Part shown: in pieces, positions 8,415 through 17,837 of the stretch | Numbering within the stretch: position 1 is the stretch's first letter | Layout of the letters: each line of letters starts with the position of its first letter | Source of the DNA: Alteromonas lipotrueae | GTDB lineage: Bacteria; Pseudomonadota; Gammaproteobacteria; Enterobacterales; Alteromonadaceae | NCBI RefSeq assembly: GCF_019249215.1 | Contig: NZ_JAESDI010000011.1 | Coordinates: 124,001-188,000 of the forward strand | Reading direction: 5' to 3' | Length of the DNA: 64,000 nucleotides | The notes under the pieces: model-generated | What the model was told of the DNA's origin: nothing | Databases searched by the model: none | Seen by the model: only the letters and a program-made list of their open reading frames with translations | Made by a program: the position numbers and the translations under genes

Positions 8415-8504
8415 TGTTTACCCTTTTCATTTTTTGTAGGGGGTTGTTTCTTTATTACTAAGCGTTGTGTTTAATTTAGTATTTTCTTTAGGATCCACTA
8501 TGAC

Positions 8505-8548
8505 AAAAAAGCCCATTGAGGTGCAATACATTCCACCCCAATAGGCCA
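8505..8548 (-). terminator. Intercistronic terminator or attenuator between receptor and halogenases
   Basis: On the reverse strand a long stem, 8533-8547 with 8511-8523 (a few mismatches), is followed by six T (8510-8505). It lies just after the receptor stop at 8574 and before the halogenase start at 8414, so it probably reduces read-through from the receptor gene. Confidence 0.7.
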
Positions 8549-8573
8549 TTTATCAATTTAGCTTACCAGTTAC

Positions 8574-11500
8574 TTAGAAGGTGTAACGAGCACCCAATGC
8601 GTAACGTGCGCCTAATTCATCTAGTTTCCATAGCATTGCGCTAGTTCTTCCGTGTCGACGAATATTTTCATCGGTAATGTTTATCCCTTCGAACGATACC
8701 GTCAATGCGTCCGTCACCTCATACGACATACTAAAATCAATTTGTGAGTATGCTTCAGTATAACCTGGCTCATTCACATATTGAGACGTCGTATCAAGGA
8801 ACTTATCACGCCAGTTATAGGCAATACGTGCTTGAAGTGCATCCATTTCATACATGAATATCAGGTTAGCGGTATCACTTAAGCCGACTAGCGCAAACTG
8901 AGTAATACTTGGGTTAGCGTTGTTATCAAACCCGATGTCACCGGTAACCGTTGTATAGTTCGCTTGAATACCAAAACCGGTATCGCCGAAGAAGTGCTGT
9001 GCAGCCAGCTCAAATCCGTAAATATTGGCGTTTTTGTTATTCACAGGCTTCGAATTGATAAAAGTCATCAATGGGTCATCACCATTTGGAATAATGTCGT
9101 ATTCCGCTTCGAACTGTTCGTCGGTCATAGAGTCGTAATCGACACCATTTTCCATTGCAGCGACCATGTTAAATAACGAGGTATCGCTGATAGGAATGCC
9201 GCGGGCTTCAAGTTCGTCCATAGCTGCCTGTGCACGAGGACCTGCCGTAGCATCCGTCAACCCAAATATGTTCTCTTCAACTTGTTCGTTACCAATAAAG
9301 TTTTTAACCCGTTTATCGTAAAAACCTACTGATACGTAGCTGGTTTCATCAAAGTAATATTCTAGCGATAAATCTACATTGTCTGACTCAAGAGGTATTA
9401 GGGCAGGGTTACCTGAACTCGCCGTAGCCGTTGGGCCATCGCTAAGGAGGGTGGGGCTACTTGGCGTACCAACAGTAGAAGCCGCACTTAAGTTGTTATA
9501 AGTCGGTCTAGCAATGGTTTTGCTATAGGAGAAACGCGCAATCACATTTTCCATCACTTCGATATCGAAATCTAACGCAGGAAGGAAATGGTCATAGCTT
9601 GAATCAACTTCAACATCTTCCATGTCGCTACCAAAACGAACGTTAAAGTCGTTGTTACCTTCCCATGCGATCCCGCTAGGTAGGCTGATATTCGCAATAG
9701 ACGTGACATCCGTATTTTCGTAACGAATACCGGTCAATAAGTTGTATTCCATACCATTGAGTTCACCGGATAAATCGAGTTCAAAATAAACCGATGTAAT
9801 ATCTTCTTCAATAGTCCGGTTAGTGGCAAATGGGTTGTTGGCAAGTAAATCGAAACCATACTCTTGGGCAGCGAAGGCACCAATTTCAGCCACGCTTCCG
9901 GTAAACCCTTGTGAAAACATACCTGTGGTATTGAAGTCGCTAAATTCACTGGCTAAATCGAGAGGGGTTAATGAACCTGCTGGCAATTCACCTGGATTTT
10001 CAATACCCCAGTTACCCATAGTATGTCGGGTTAGTGATTGTAGTGATGTACTTTCCATAGCACGAGATTCAATACCGAAGTTAATACTTCCGGTATCCAT
10101 AGCATAACTACCGTCAATGCGAGCTTGGGTAATTTCCGTTTCTTGCGAAGCAAAGTTCATATCAAGAATTGATGTACCCACATCGTCTTGGTCAAGCACG
10201 CCGTTTCCGTTTAGATTCGTACGAGAAACATCGTCGAAATCTAGCATCATGATAGGGAATTCACCGGAGAAATCGACACCTTGACCGCGGGCAACGTTCG
10301 CACCAAGACCAAGGTTTGTCCATGTACCGTAAGGTGAATCTGGTCTACCTTCTGCAGTAGAATTATGCAAGTCGAAATGCAGCGTTAAATCATCGGTAGC
10401 AAAGTATTTAACGTTAAAACCTACTGACTTATTTTCGTTAACCTGATTAAGCTCTTGTATCGCTAAGCCTAAGTCACGAGGCAATAAATCTCTACGCTCT
10501 TGCGTAATCAGCACGGGTGTTTTAACCGTATTGTCATCGAAGGTTAGGTTAGTAAAGTAACGGTCGTCCATCCAAATCGACTGTTCTGCACGAGCTTCAT
10601 ATAAGTCTTGTTTTGAATACGTGTAGTCTAGGGTAGCCACGAGATCATCACTTGGCGCATACTGAAAAGTAAGCTGGGCGTTTGTACGCTCACGCTCTCT
10701 GTCCGCCATGTAGTAACGTAAATCTGAAGGGATACCAAATAATTGCCCCATCGCTGGTGCATTATTTAAAACGATAGGATCACCACTATCTGGATTAGCC
10801 GGATCTGGAGACTGTGGTACCGTGCCATTAAATGGATTTACTCGCCATTCATTGACGAATGCGCCTTGTGCGGCACTATCACGTTGCTGATAAGAACCAG
10901 TAAAGGTTACGCCGAATTTTCTGTCGTCGTCTAAGTAGTTAATAAAACCAGATAACTCTGGCGTGACATCGTCACCCACGCGGTTTGTGGTGTCGTGTAA
11001 TGCTTTCGCGCCTACGCTGGCCATGATCCCAGTTTCAGAAGCATCAAATGGTCTTGCGGTACGAATATTAACTGAGGCACCAATACCACCAGTAGCTATA
11101 CTTGCGCGACCGGTTTTATAAACCTCTACAGCACGAACACTTTCAGATGCTAAATCAGAAAAGTTAAATGCACGGGAATTACCAACACTACCACCATTAG
11201 GTAAAGCGGCGCCTGGCATCGTTCTTCCATTTAGCGTCACCATATTGAAATCTGGTCCGAAACCACGTGCCGTAATTTGGCTACCTTCACCGTTATTTCG
11301 GCTTATTGATATGCCCGTAATACGTTGAAGGGATTCCGCCAAGTTAGTATCAGGAAATTTACCAATGTCTTCAGCGGAGATAGCATCAACAACACCCGCT
11401 GAATCACGCTTAATGCCCATCGATTCTTGAACACTGCTTCGAATCCCAGATACTTGAATGACTTCTATATTGTCACTTTCGCTAGCCTCCTGTGCTTGTA

Positions 11501-11579
11501 CTGGGAACATCAGGCCTGTTCCCAATATTAAAGACAGACTAGTAGCGATTTTAGATTTGTATAGCTTGTTATGTGTCAC
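8574..11579 (-). CDS. TonB-dependent outer-membrane receptor
   Basis: A 1001-residue TonB-dependent receptor of the long CirA/TIGR01782 type typical of carbohydrate uptake in marine Gammaproteobacteria. A signal peptide ends near QAQ (residue 30), followed by a TonB-box-like EVIQVSG and a plug domain with GKFPDTNLAESLQRITGISI and TARGFGPDFNMVTLNGR. The C-terminus RYALGARYTF is a typical beta-barrel end with terminal Phe. It starts with GTG. It is divergent from a GH1 beta-glucosidase, with two LacI-type palindromes in its upstream region. The likely job is import of beta-linked oligosaccharides; the exact substrate is inferred only from neighbours. Confidence 0.9.
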   Translation of the reverse strand: MTHNKLYKSKIATSLSLILGTGLMFPVQAQEASESDNIEVIQVSGIRSSVQESMGIKRDSAGVVDAISAEDIGKFPDTNLAESLQRITGISISRNNGEGSQITARGFGPDFNMVTLNGRTMPGAALPNGGSVGNSRAFNFSDLASESVRAVEVYKTGRASIATGGIGASVNIRTARPFDASETGIMASVGAKALHDTTNRVGDDVTPELSGFINYLDDDRKFGVTFTGSYQQRDSAAQGAFVNEWRVNPFNGTVPQSPDPANPDSGDPIVLNNAPAMGQLFGIPSDLRYYMADRERERTNAQLTFQYAPSDDLVATLDYTYSKQDLYEARAEQSIWMDDRYFTNLTFDDNTVKTPVLITQERRDLLPRDLGLAIQELNQVNENKSVGFNVKYFATDDLTLHFDLHNSTAEGRPDSPYGTWTNLGLGANVARGQGVDFSGEFPIMMLDFDDVSRTNLNGNGVLDQDDVGTSILDMNFASQETEITQARIDGSYAMDTGSINFGIESRAMESTSLQSLTRHTMGNWGIENPGELPAGSLTPLDLASEFSDFNTTGMFSQGFTGSVAEIGAFAAQEYGFDLLANNPFATNRTIEEDITSVYFELDLSGELNGMEYNLLTGIRYENTDVTSIANISLPSGIAWEGNNDFNVRFGSDMEDVEVDSSYDHFLPALDFDIEVMENVIARFSYSKTIARPTYNNLSAASTVGTPSSPTLLSDGPTATASSGNPALIPLESDNVDLSLEYYFDETSYVSVGFYDKRVKNFIGNEQVEENIFGLTDATAGPRAQAAMDELEARGIPISDTSLFNMVAAMENGVDYDSMTDEQFEAEYDIIPNGDDPLMTFINSKPVNNKNANIYGFELAAQHFFGDTGFGIQANYTTVTGDIGFDNNANPSITQFALVGLSDTANLIFMYEMDALQARIAYNWRDKFLDTTSQYVNEPGYTEAYSQIDFSMSYEVTDALTVSFEGINITDENIRRHGRTSAMLWKLDELGARYALGARYTF

Positions 11580-11622
11580 TGTCTTTCTCTCTTATGTTGT
11601 GCTGAGTGATGAGCGCTTCCCA

Positions 11623-11636
11623 AGAAAGGGCTTTCT
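11623..11636. promoter_or_regulatory. LacI-family operator, copy 1 (imperfect centre)
   Basis: AGAAAGGGCTTTCT: same half-sites as copies 2 and 3 but with GG at the centre instead of GC. About 45 bases upstream of the receptor start. Confidence 0.6.
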
Positions 11637-11662
11637 CAGGTTTACCAACGAAACACCCACAG

Positions 11663-11678
11663 GAGAAAGCGCTTTCTC
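11663..11678. promoter_or_regulatory. LacI-family operator, copy 2 (perfect 16-bp palindrome)
   Basis: GAGAAAGCGCTTTCTC is a perfect palindrome with the central GC step favoured by LacI/PurR-type regulators. It is about 85 bases upstream of the receptor gene. Confidence 0.75.
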
Positions 11679-11891
11679 AAAACTAAGACATCCCAGACTA
11701 AAGATCAACATATTTTTCACACAAAGTTCACAACGAAAACCCAACTTTACATCGCCTATTTATTAAAAATTAAATTTATAATTAAAAATCAGCGATTTAA
11801 AGTCTTATCCGAAGCGGCCATACCGAGCGCCCCCAGTCCAAATGTAAACGGTGATTTTTCAACGTAAAGATAAAAAATAACAACTTTACAA

Positions 11892-11905
11892 AGAAAGCGC
11901 TTTCT
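11892..11905. promoter_or_regulatory. LacI-family operator, copy 3
   Basis: AGAAAGCGCTTTCT is a perfect 14-bp palindrome identical to the core of copy 2. It overlaps the proposed -35 of the glucosidase promoter, a position suited to repression. Confidence 0.75.
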
Positions 11906-11930
11906 CAAAATGTTGAGTTCATGCTATAAA
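11902..11930 (+). promoter_or_regulatory. Probable sigma-70 promoter of the glucosidase gene
   Basis: TTCTCA (11902-11907), 17-base spacer, TATAAA (11925-11930). A start near 11937 gives a leader of about 90 bases to the ATG at 12026. The -35 is a weak match and overlaps the operator. Confidence 0.5.
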
Positions 11931-12025
11931 CAAAATAGGTGAAGTCATCTGTTGCGCTTATCTCTCAAGCATTACTAAATCTTCACCCTGCTACATTATC
12001 CAGAATTGTAATAGGACCCTATGAA

Positions 12026-13366
12026 ATGATGAAAGACATCGAGCTACCCAAAACAAGCCCAATGCTAGATAAACAATTTACATTTGGAACAGCGACTTCT
12101 TCTTTTCAAATAGAAGGGGATGCTGAAAATCGAATGGAAAGTATTTGGGACGTTTTTTGCCGCACGCCCGGGGCAGTAGCTGATGATTCTGATGGTGTTG
12201 TAGCTTGTGAGCATATTCTTAGGTGGCGTGATGATGTTGAAATGCTCAAACAACTTGGTGTAGATGCGTATCGCTTTTCTATTTCTTGGCCACGAGTGAT
12301 GAATCAGGATGGAGAGCTAAATGAGAAGGGCGTTTCTTTTTATATTCAATTACTTGACGTGCTAAATGAGGCGAATATAAAACCATTCGTCACTCTTTAT
12401 CATTGGGATTTACCACAGTATTTAGAGGAAAAAGGCGGGTGGCTGTATCGTCAAACCGCTTACGATTTTGCAAACTATGCAGACAAAATTACTGCAGCCC
12501 TTGGTGAGCGAGTTTATTCCTATGCTACCTTCAACGAACCATTTTGTTCTGCATATTTAGGCTATGAAATTGGTGTGCATGCGCCTGGACGGAAAGGAAG
12601 AAAGTTCGGTCGAACTGCCGCTCATCACATTTTACTCGCCCACGGATTAGGTATGCAGGTGCTAAGGAAAAATGCACCTGATGCCTTAAACGGTATCGTG
12701 TTAAATTTTACGCCATGCTATAGCGCATCAGATTCAGACGCCGATAAGCTCGCCACGGAAATGGCAGATCAATATATAAATCAATGGTATATGCAACCAA
12801 TAATGGAAGGGAGTTATCCCTATGTTATCGACGCATTAGCAGACAATGACAAGCCACCTATTGAATCAGGCGACATGGAAATTATTTGCCAGCCTTTAGA
12901 TTTTCTTGGCATTAACTTCTATACCCGTCTTCATTACTCTGCACCACATAAAGCAGAAGACTTATTTCACGAGCACGCCCACAAAGCACCCATGACGGAT
13001 ATTGGTTGGGAAATTTACCCGGAAGCCTTGCGTGAACTACTCGTTTCTTTACATGAACGCTATAACCTCCCCCCTGTATACATTACCGAAAACGGGGCTG
13101 CCATGGCAGATGTAGTTCAAGATGGTATGGTAGACGACGAAGATAGAATAGACTATTACATTGGCCACCTAAATGCAGTTAACGAAGCGATTGAATCTGG
13201 AGTGAAAGTGAGTGGTTACTTCGCCTGGAGCCTCATGGATAACTTCGAATGGGCAGAGGGCTATGAAAAGCGGTTCGGGCTCGTATACGTCGATTTTAAT
13301 ACGCAAGAGCGTACTTTCAAAAATAGCGCGAAGGCTTACCAACGTTTATTAGCTAGTCGTAAATAA
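12026..13366 (+). CDS. bglA: GH1 beta-glucosidase
   Basis: A 446-residue glycoside hydrolase family 1 enzyme. The N-terminal FGTATSSFQIEG (20-31), acid/base Glu in TFNEP (E171) and nucleophile in ITENG (E355) are intact; the GYFAWSLMDNFEWAEGY segment binds aglycone and glucose. No signal peptide, so it acts in the cytoplasm on imported beta-glucosides or cellobiose-like sugars. An open frame reaches back to GTG at 11939, but GH1 homology begins near residue 18 of the version chosen here, and ATG 12026 has AGGA 9 bases upstream. It is followed by the symporter gene 21 bases later. Substrate preference (gluco- versus related sugars) cannot be fixed from sequence. Confidence 0.9.
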   Translation: MMKDIELPKTSPMLDKQFTFGTATSSFQIEGDAENRMESIWDVFCRTPGAVADDSDGVVACEHILRWRDDVEMLKQLGVDAYRFSISWPRVMNQDGELNEKGVSFYIQLLDVLNEANIKPFVTLYHWDLPQYLEEKGGWLYRQTAYDFANYADKITAALGERVYSYATFNEPFCSAYLGYEIGVHAPGRKGRKFGRTAAHHILLAHGLGMQVLRKNAPDALNGIVLNFTPCYSASDSDADKLATEMADQYINQWYMQPIMEGSYPYVIDALADNDKPPIESGDMEIICQPLDFLGINFYTRLHYSAPHKAEDLFHEHAHKAPMTDIGWEIYPEALRELLVSLHERYNLPPVYITENGAAMADVVQDGMVDDEDRIDYYIGHLNAVNEAIESGVKVSGYFAWSLMDNFEWAEGYEKRFGLVYVDFNTQERTFKNSAKAYQRLLASRK

Positions 13367-13387
13367 CAAATACAAAAGGAACACGCT

Positions 13388-14920
13388 GTGGATCATTCGT
13401 TGAGTGTAAGGGAAAAGATTGGTTATGGGTTGGGCGATGCAGCGGCTAATTTAGTCTGGCGCGGCGCCCTTGCTTACTTAGCGGTGTTTTACACAGATAC
13501 CTTTGGGTTAACTGCTGCTGCGGCTGCCATGCTTTTTCTTGTGGTACGTCTTACGGATGGCGTTACTGACATCATCATGGGAATGATTGCCGATAGAACG
13601 CAAACTAAACTCGGTAAATTTCGACCCTGGATATTAGGCTCTACCCCTTTTTTAGGCTTATTCATGGTGCTGTGTTTCACCACACCTGATTTTTCTTATA
13701 CGAATAAGCTCATCTATGCCTACCTAACCTACATAGGGCTAACCTTAGCTTACACGGTTAATAACGTACCCTATTCAGCGCTAATGGGCGTAATGACAAG
13801 CGACGACCGAGAGCGAACCAGTTTATCCGGCTTTCGGTTTGCTGGGGCTTTTATGGGAGGACTGCTCGTCATGGGGTGCTTACCTATGCTAGTTGCGTTC
13901 TTCGGTGAAGGTAATACTGCAAAGGGTTATCAATATGCCATGTACCTTTTTGCTACTCTCTTAGTCGCATTGATGTTCACGACTGTGGCCACCACCAAGG
14001 AGAGGGTTCCAGTAGTGCAAAACGACGGAGCAAGCTTACTTCGAGAACTAAAAGACTTGTCTCGTCAGCTGCCTTTAATTCTGCTCCCACTGTCGGCCAT
14101 TACTGCCTTTTTCTATTATCGAAATTGGCCAAGTGGCATCGCTTTCGTTGTGGTCATTTCAATAACATCCATCTTTATTAAGCGCCTTGTAAATCGACCT
14201 GAAGCGAGCAATAGTCGTTCACAACAAGACATCATTGATTTACTTACCAATAAACCCTGGGTCATTTTGCTAGGCATGGGCTTCCTTACTATGATGTTTA
14301 ACGGCATAAAGTACGGTGTCATTGCCTATTACTTTAAGTACTACATTGGTGATGAGTTGCTCACCGGATATTATTTTATTGCCTTATTGGTGGTATCGAT
14401 ATTAGGCGCTTTGGCCACGTCAGCATTATCGCGTTTTATGGGCAGGAAAAAGCTATTTATTCTCTCGTTATTGGCTAGCAGCGCCCTGACATGTGCAATT
14501 TACTTTGTGCCACAAGGTTCTGTGACGGGCATATTTGTATTGGGATGTAGTGCGGAGTTTTTCGCTGCGATCATGCCAACCTTATTCTTTTCCATGCTTG
14601 GCGACTCTGCAGATTATAACGAATGGCGTACAGGCCGAAGAGCGACAGGCTTAGTTTATTCAGCAGGCTCTTTTGTACAGAAAACCGGTGGAGGCTTTGC
14701 AGGTGCTCTAGTTCTGTTGGTGCTAGGAAGTTATGGTTATGACGGCATGCAAGTCGATTCTATATCGCAAACCTTACCTGGCATGCAAGCATTGATGAGC
14801 TGGATACCTGCCTGTTTCGGTATAGCCGGCGCACTCCTTATTATGCTTTATCCGCTTACCGATGCGCGACAGCAAGAAGTAACAGAGACTTTACTTAAGC
14901 GACGTAGCGCAACTGCCTGA
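13388..14920 (+). CDS. GPH-family sugar:cation symporter (MFS)
   Basis: A 510-residue inner-membrane transporter of the glycoside-pentoside-hexuronide:cation family (MelB-like). Visible are KIGYGLGDAAANLVW at the N-terminus, the cytosolic D-rich loop GVTDIIMGMIADRTQTKLGKFRPWIL, NNVPYSALMGVMT and a C-half ADYNEWRTGRRATGLVYS motif. About 12 membrane segments. The GTG start has AAAGGA about 8 bases upstream. It lies 21 bases after the GH1 gene and ahead of the LacI gene, so it most likely brings the glucosidase substrate across the inner membrane with Na+ or H+. Confidence 0.9.
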   Translation: MDHSLSVREKIGYGLGDAAANLVWRGALAYLAVFYTDTFGLTAAAAAMLFLVVRLTDGVTDIIMGMIADRTQTKLGKFRPWILGSTPFLGLFMVLCFTTPDFSYTNKLIYAYLTYIGLTLAYTVNNVPYSALMGVMTSDDRERTSLSGFRFAGAFMGGLLVMGCLPMLVAFFGEGNTAKGYQYAMYLFATLLVALMFTTVATTKERVPVVQNDGASLLRELKDLSRQLPLILLPLSAITAFFYYRNWPSGIAFVVVISITSIFIKRLVNRPEASNSRSQQDIIDLLTNKPWVILLGMGFLTMMFNGIKYGVIAYYFKYYIGDELLTGYYFIALLVVSILGALATSALSRFMGRKKLFILSLLASSALTCAIYFVPQGSVTGIFVLGCSAEFFAAIMPTLFFSMLGDSADYNEWRTGRRATGLVYSAGSFVQKTGGGFAGALVLLVLGSYGYDGMQVDSISQTLPGMQALMSWIPACFGIAGALLIMLYPLTDARQQEVTETLLKRRSATA

Positions 14921-14993
14921 ATAACGGCATAATGCATAAAAAATGCGAACATGGCATTAATGAGCATCAAAACTAAGTTAGGGGAAGTAATAC

Positions 14994-15995
14994 GTGGCAA
15001 CAATCTATGAAGTAGCTGATAAGGCAGGGGTATCGTTGTCGACGGTATCTCGGGTGTTAAACGGTAAAACTACTGTGAACCCCGCCTTAAAAGCCAAGGT
15101 TGAAGAAGCCATGTTAGCGCTAAACTATCGCCCAAATTCTGTCGCCCGTTCACTGGCCACCAGCCGTTCAGATAGCGTAGGCATTCTGGTATCAGAATTA
15201 AACTCGCCATTTTTTGGCGACTTGATGCAAGCGGTAGAGTCAACCCTAAGAGCCGCTGATAAGCACGTTATTATTACGGTAGGGCACAATAATTTAGAAA
15301 CCGAACAAGATGCCGTCGAGTTTTTAATTGGTCGTAATTGCGATGCTATTATTATGCATGCAGAAGCAATGAGCGATGAATACTTGCAAACGCTTAATTC
15401 ATCTCGTCTCCCAATTTCTTTGGTTAACCGCCAAGTTGAAGGTGTGGGTGAGGGATGTATTGTGTTAGACAATGAAAAAGGCGGCTATTTAGCCACGCAG
15501 CACCTTATTAGCTTAGGCCATAAAAATATTGGTTATATATCGGGCCCATCTGATAAATGCGATGCCAATCAACGATTAGCGGGTCATAAGCGCGCGCTTA
15601 AAGAAGCAGGAATACCCTTTACGCCGAACTTGGTGTTTGAAGGAAACTACGCCGAAGAAGACGGCAAAGCAGGTCTATTAGAGTTACTTTCTGGAGACTC
15701 GCCTTTTTCAGCGCTGGTATGTGCGAATGATTGGATGGCCTCAGGCGCAATGAGTTGTGCGAGAGATTTAGGAATGAACCTGCCTCAAGATTTGTCTATC
15801 GTAGGTTTTGATGATGCCGTTTTTGCTCACCATGTTTTCCCACGCCTAACCACGGTTAGCAATCCTATCTCTGACATGGCCGCAATGTCAGCACGTCATA
15901 TTTTAAATGTAGTTTATGGCTACAAAGATGAGGTAAAAACCTTGTTTCAACCTTCACTGATAATACGAGAGTCCACCATGACCTTCGAAGCCTAA
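14994..15995 (+). CDS. LacI-family transcriptional regulator
   Basis: A 333-residue LacI/GalR-type repressor. The N-terminal helix-turn-helix ATIYEVADKAGVSLSTVSRVLNG is textbook, with hinge helix PNSVARSLATSRS, followed by a periplasmic-binding-like sugar domain (VGILVSELNSPFFGDL ... IVGFDDAVFAHHVFPRLTTV). The GTG start has AGGGGAA upstream. It follows the transporter by 73 bases, probably in the same operon or from its own promoter. The palindromes at 11623, 11663 and 11892 are the likely binding sites; an inducing sugar released by, or transported for, the glucosidase is the likely effector. Confidence 0.9.
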   Translation: MATIYEVADKAGVSLSTVSRVLNGKTTVNPALKAKVEEAMLALNYRPNSVARSLATSRSDSVGILVSELNSPFFGDLMQAVESTLRAADKHVIITVGHNNLETEQDAVEFLIGRNCDAIIMHAEAMSDEYLQTLNSSRLPISLVNRQVEGVGEGCIVLDNEKGGYLATQHLISLGHKNIGYISGPSDKCDANQRLAGHKRALKEAGIPFTPNLVFEGNYAEEDGKAGLLELLSGDSPFSALVCANDWMASGAMSCARDLGMNLPQDLSIVGFDDAVFAHHVFPRLTTVSNPISDMAAMSARHILNVVYGYKDEVKTLFQPSLIIRESTMTFEA

Positions 15996-16096
15996 GTACT
16001 CCCTGCACGTGCTCCCCATAATTGCCCATTAACACATAAGTAATACATAAACTGCTCTATGGCGCTGTTTCTATTTAAGATAAACTGCTTCTTCAC

Positions 16097-16112
16097 TGTT
16101 TCATGTGAAACC
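16097..16112. promoter_or_regulatory. Possible parS-like site (weak)
   Basis: TGTTTCATGTGAAACC differs at two positions from the bacterial parS consensus (TGTTTCACGTGAAACA). It is intergenic, on the far side of parAB from the recF sites. Confidence 0.4.
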
Positions 16113-16138
16113 TTTGATGCCCTTAGGGAGCGAGTTAT

Positions 16139-16687
16139 ATGCGTTTAACTATTACCGTCATTTTATTTCTAAGTTGTTTTAATGCATTTGCTGCTGAGGT
16201 ATTAACCTCGACGACACAACTTCATACTAGTAACCAAGTTCAAAGTAGTAAAGTTCAGCCATTGTTAGAAGCCGAAGAAAAGGTAAATAAGGTGCTCGAC
16301 TTACTGCACCAAATGGCCTCTGACGCGAACTTCGACGAATACTTCTCTCTATACAGCGACAATGCTGTTTTCATAGGTACAGATGCTTCTGAGGTATGGA
16401 CTATTAGTGTTTTTAAAGCATACGCACAACCTCATTTTTCGAAAGGGCGGGGTTGGACATATATCCCTCATTCAAGACATATATATTTTTCAAATAATCG
16501 CGATGTGGCGTGGTTCGATGAACGTCTAGATAACGATAGCTTAGGACTAACACGTGGAACCGGTGTATTAATACTCGAAAACAATGAGTGGAAAGTCAGC
16601 CAATACCACTTAACCATTCCCATTCCAAATGCGCTAGCCGATAGTGTTGCTGAGCAAATTAAATCGCATAGAGAAAAGGGCCAATAA
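16139..16687 (+). CDS. Secreted NTF2-like (SnoaL/DUF4440-type) protein
   Basis: A 182-residue protein with a clear signal peptide (MRLTITVILFLSCFNAFA, cleavage near residue 18-19) and a cone-shaped NTF2-like domain: VNKVLDLLHQMASDANFDEYFSLYSDNAVFIGTDASE, a central strand with RHIYFSNNRDVAWFDE and a RGTGVLILENNEWKVSQYHLT C-terminal sheet. Periplasmic location is expected. Family members bind or transform small molecules; no catalytic residue assignment is possible here. Transcribed alone; a terminator starts within its last codons. Confidence 0.75.
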   Translation: MRLTITVILFLSCFNAFAAEVLTSTTQLHTSNQVQSSKVQPLLEAEEKVNKVLDLLHQMASDANFDEYFSLYSDNAVFIGTDASEVWTISVFKAYAQPHFSKGRGWTYIPHSRHIYFSNNRDVAWFDERLDNDSLGLTRGTGVLILENNEWKVSQYHLTIPIPNALADSVAEQIKSHREKGQ

Positions 16688-16700
16688 AGGCCCTTTTTTA
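16675..16700 (+). terminator. Intrinsic terminator overlapping the end of the NTF2-like gene
   Basis: AAAGGGCC (16675-16682), loop of 6, GGCCCTTT (16689-16696), then T-rich sequence. The stop codon lies within the hairpin loop. Confidence 0.85.
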
Positions 16701-16723
16701 ATTTTTATTGCTAGCAATTATAG

Positions 16724-17359
16724 CTACGACTGAGTTAGCGGCTGAATTTCTAGTTCTACACGACGGTTCATCGACCTGTTTGCAGCAGTGTCGTTTGGCA
16801 CTTTAGGCTGATATTCACCCATACCTACTGTGGTGATACGCGTAGAGTTGACGCTGTAATTCAATAACACGTTCCTAACCGCGCCAGCACGGCGCTCAGA
16901 CAAACCTTGGTTATACTGCTCCGAGCCTGTGTCATCAGTATGGCCTTTTATCATCAGTACTGTTTTTTCGTAGTTATTTACTACCTTGGCGACATCTTGA
17001 AGTACTGGGTTAAAGTTAGGGCTGATAGAAGAACTGTCTGTGGCAAACGTTATATCACCAGGCATGATCAAACGTAAGTTGTCACCTTCTCGAACCACTT
17101 GAACTCCGGTATCGGATAATTCGCTACGAAGCGCTTCTTCTTGCTTATCCATGTATCCGCCAATCGCGCCACCCGCAATAGCGCCAACCGCCGCACCCCA
17201 AGCGTAGCGACTTTTATCATTATCTCCCGTTGCCTTGCCTAACAATGCGCCCATGACAGCACCTATGGCTGCACCTTTCTGAGAATTTGATGGATCGTTA
17301 GCACAGCCTGCAACGGCTAAAGATGCCGCAATTAAAGTAATTCCTATCGTTTTTTTCAT
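16724..17359 (-). CDS. OmpA-family lipoprotein (YiaD-like)
   Basis: A 211-residue lipoprotein. The lipobox VAGC gives acylation at Cys19, followed by a glycine-zipper segment (GAAIGAVMGALLGKATG ... GAIAGGAIGGYM) and a C-terminal OmpA peptidoglycan-binding domain (about 95-205) with IKGHTDDTGSEQYNQGLSERRA and NRRVELEI. It would tether the outer membrane to peptidoglycan. Monocistronic and convergent with the preceding gene. Close to E. coli YiaD in domain order. Confidence 0.88.
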   Translation of the reverse strand: MKKTIGITLIAASLAVAGCANDPSNSQKGAAIGAVMGALLGKATGDNDKSRYAWGAAVGAIAGGAIGGYMDKQEEALRSELSDTGVQVVREGDNLRLIMPGDITFATDSSSISPNFNPVLQDVAKVVNNYEKTVLMIKGHTDDTGSEQYNQGLSERRAGAVRNVLLNYSVNSTRITTVGMGEYQPKVPNDTAANRSMNRRVELEIQPLTQS

Positions 17360-17837
17360 AACATCCTCGGTACGTCGTTATCAACTTTTAAAGTGAACGC
17401 GATCTTACGCTTACTTTTAAACTTTCCAATTATTTGCTCGTATCACTACTATTTTTACTGTTAAAAAAACTACCGCCAATATCTATTCAATAGTTTGCAG
17501 CAATATGCATTCCACATTCATCAACTGCCATGAGTGTAACCAATAAACCAAAATCATTAAGGGCATTATAGAGGAAGTTAACTGAACGTAAGCTAAATGG
17601 CATCGGGTAAAGCAGGCTGCACAACGCCATGTTATAACAGACTGTATTTTGATATGCACTTGCAAACCACGCTTGTAAACTCGCTAAAGTTAGGTAATTA
17701 AGTTGTAAATTGCGAGCGTGTTTGTAAGGGGTACAGACATAAGCAACTTTTTTACTTAGTCGCTTTTACCCGACAGTGTATGCCGAAGGTCTGACGAATT
17801 TGCGCGCTATTTTTGTTCTTTAAGTCTCTTTAAGCGC
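17360..17837. other. Intergenic region, nothing recognised
   Basis: Nearly 480 bases between two leftward genes. It must carry the promoter of the OmpA-like gene. No supported coding frame, RNA gene or clear terminator seen. Confidence 0.5.

Larger units (their letters stand above)
11580..12025. other. Divergent regulatory region of the beta-glucoside locus
   Basis: Between the receptor start (11579) and the chosen glucosidase start (12026). Contains three near-identical palindromic operators and a likely rightward promoter, listed separately. No gene of its own. Confidence 0.75.

Noticed and set aside
17483..17665. 60-residue frame on the minus strand in a gene-free stretch
   Set aside because: No ribosome site, no recognisable pattern, composition not protein-like.
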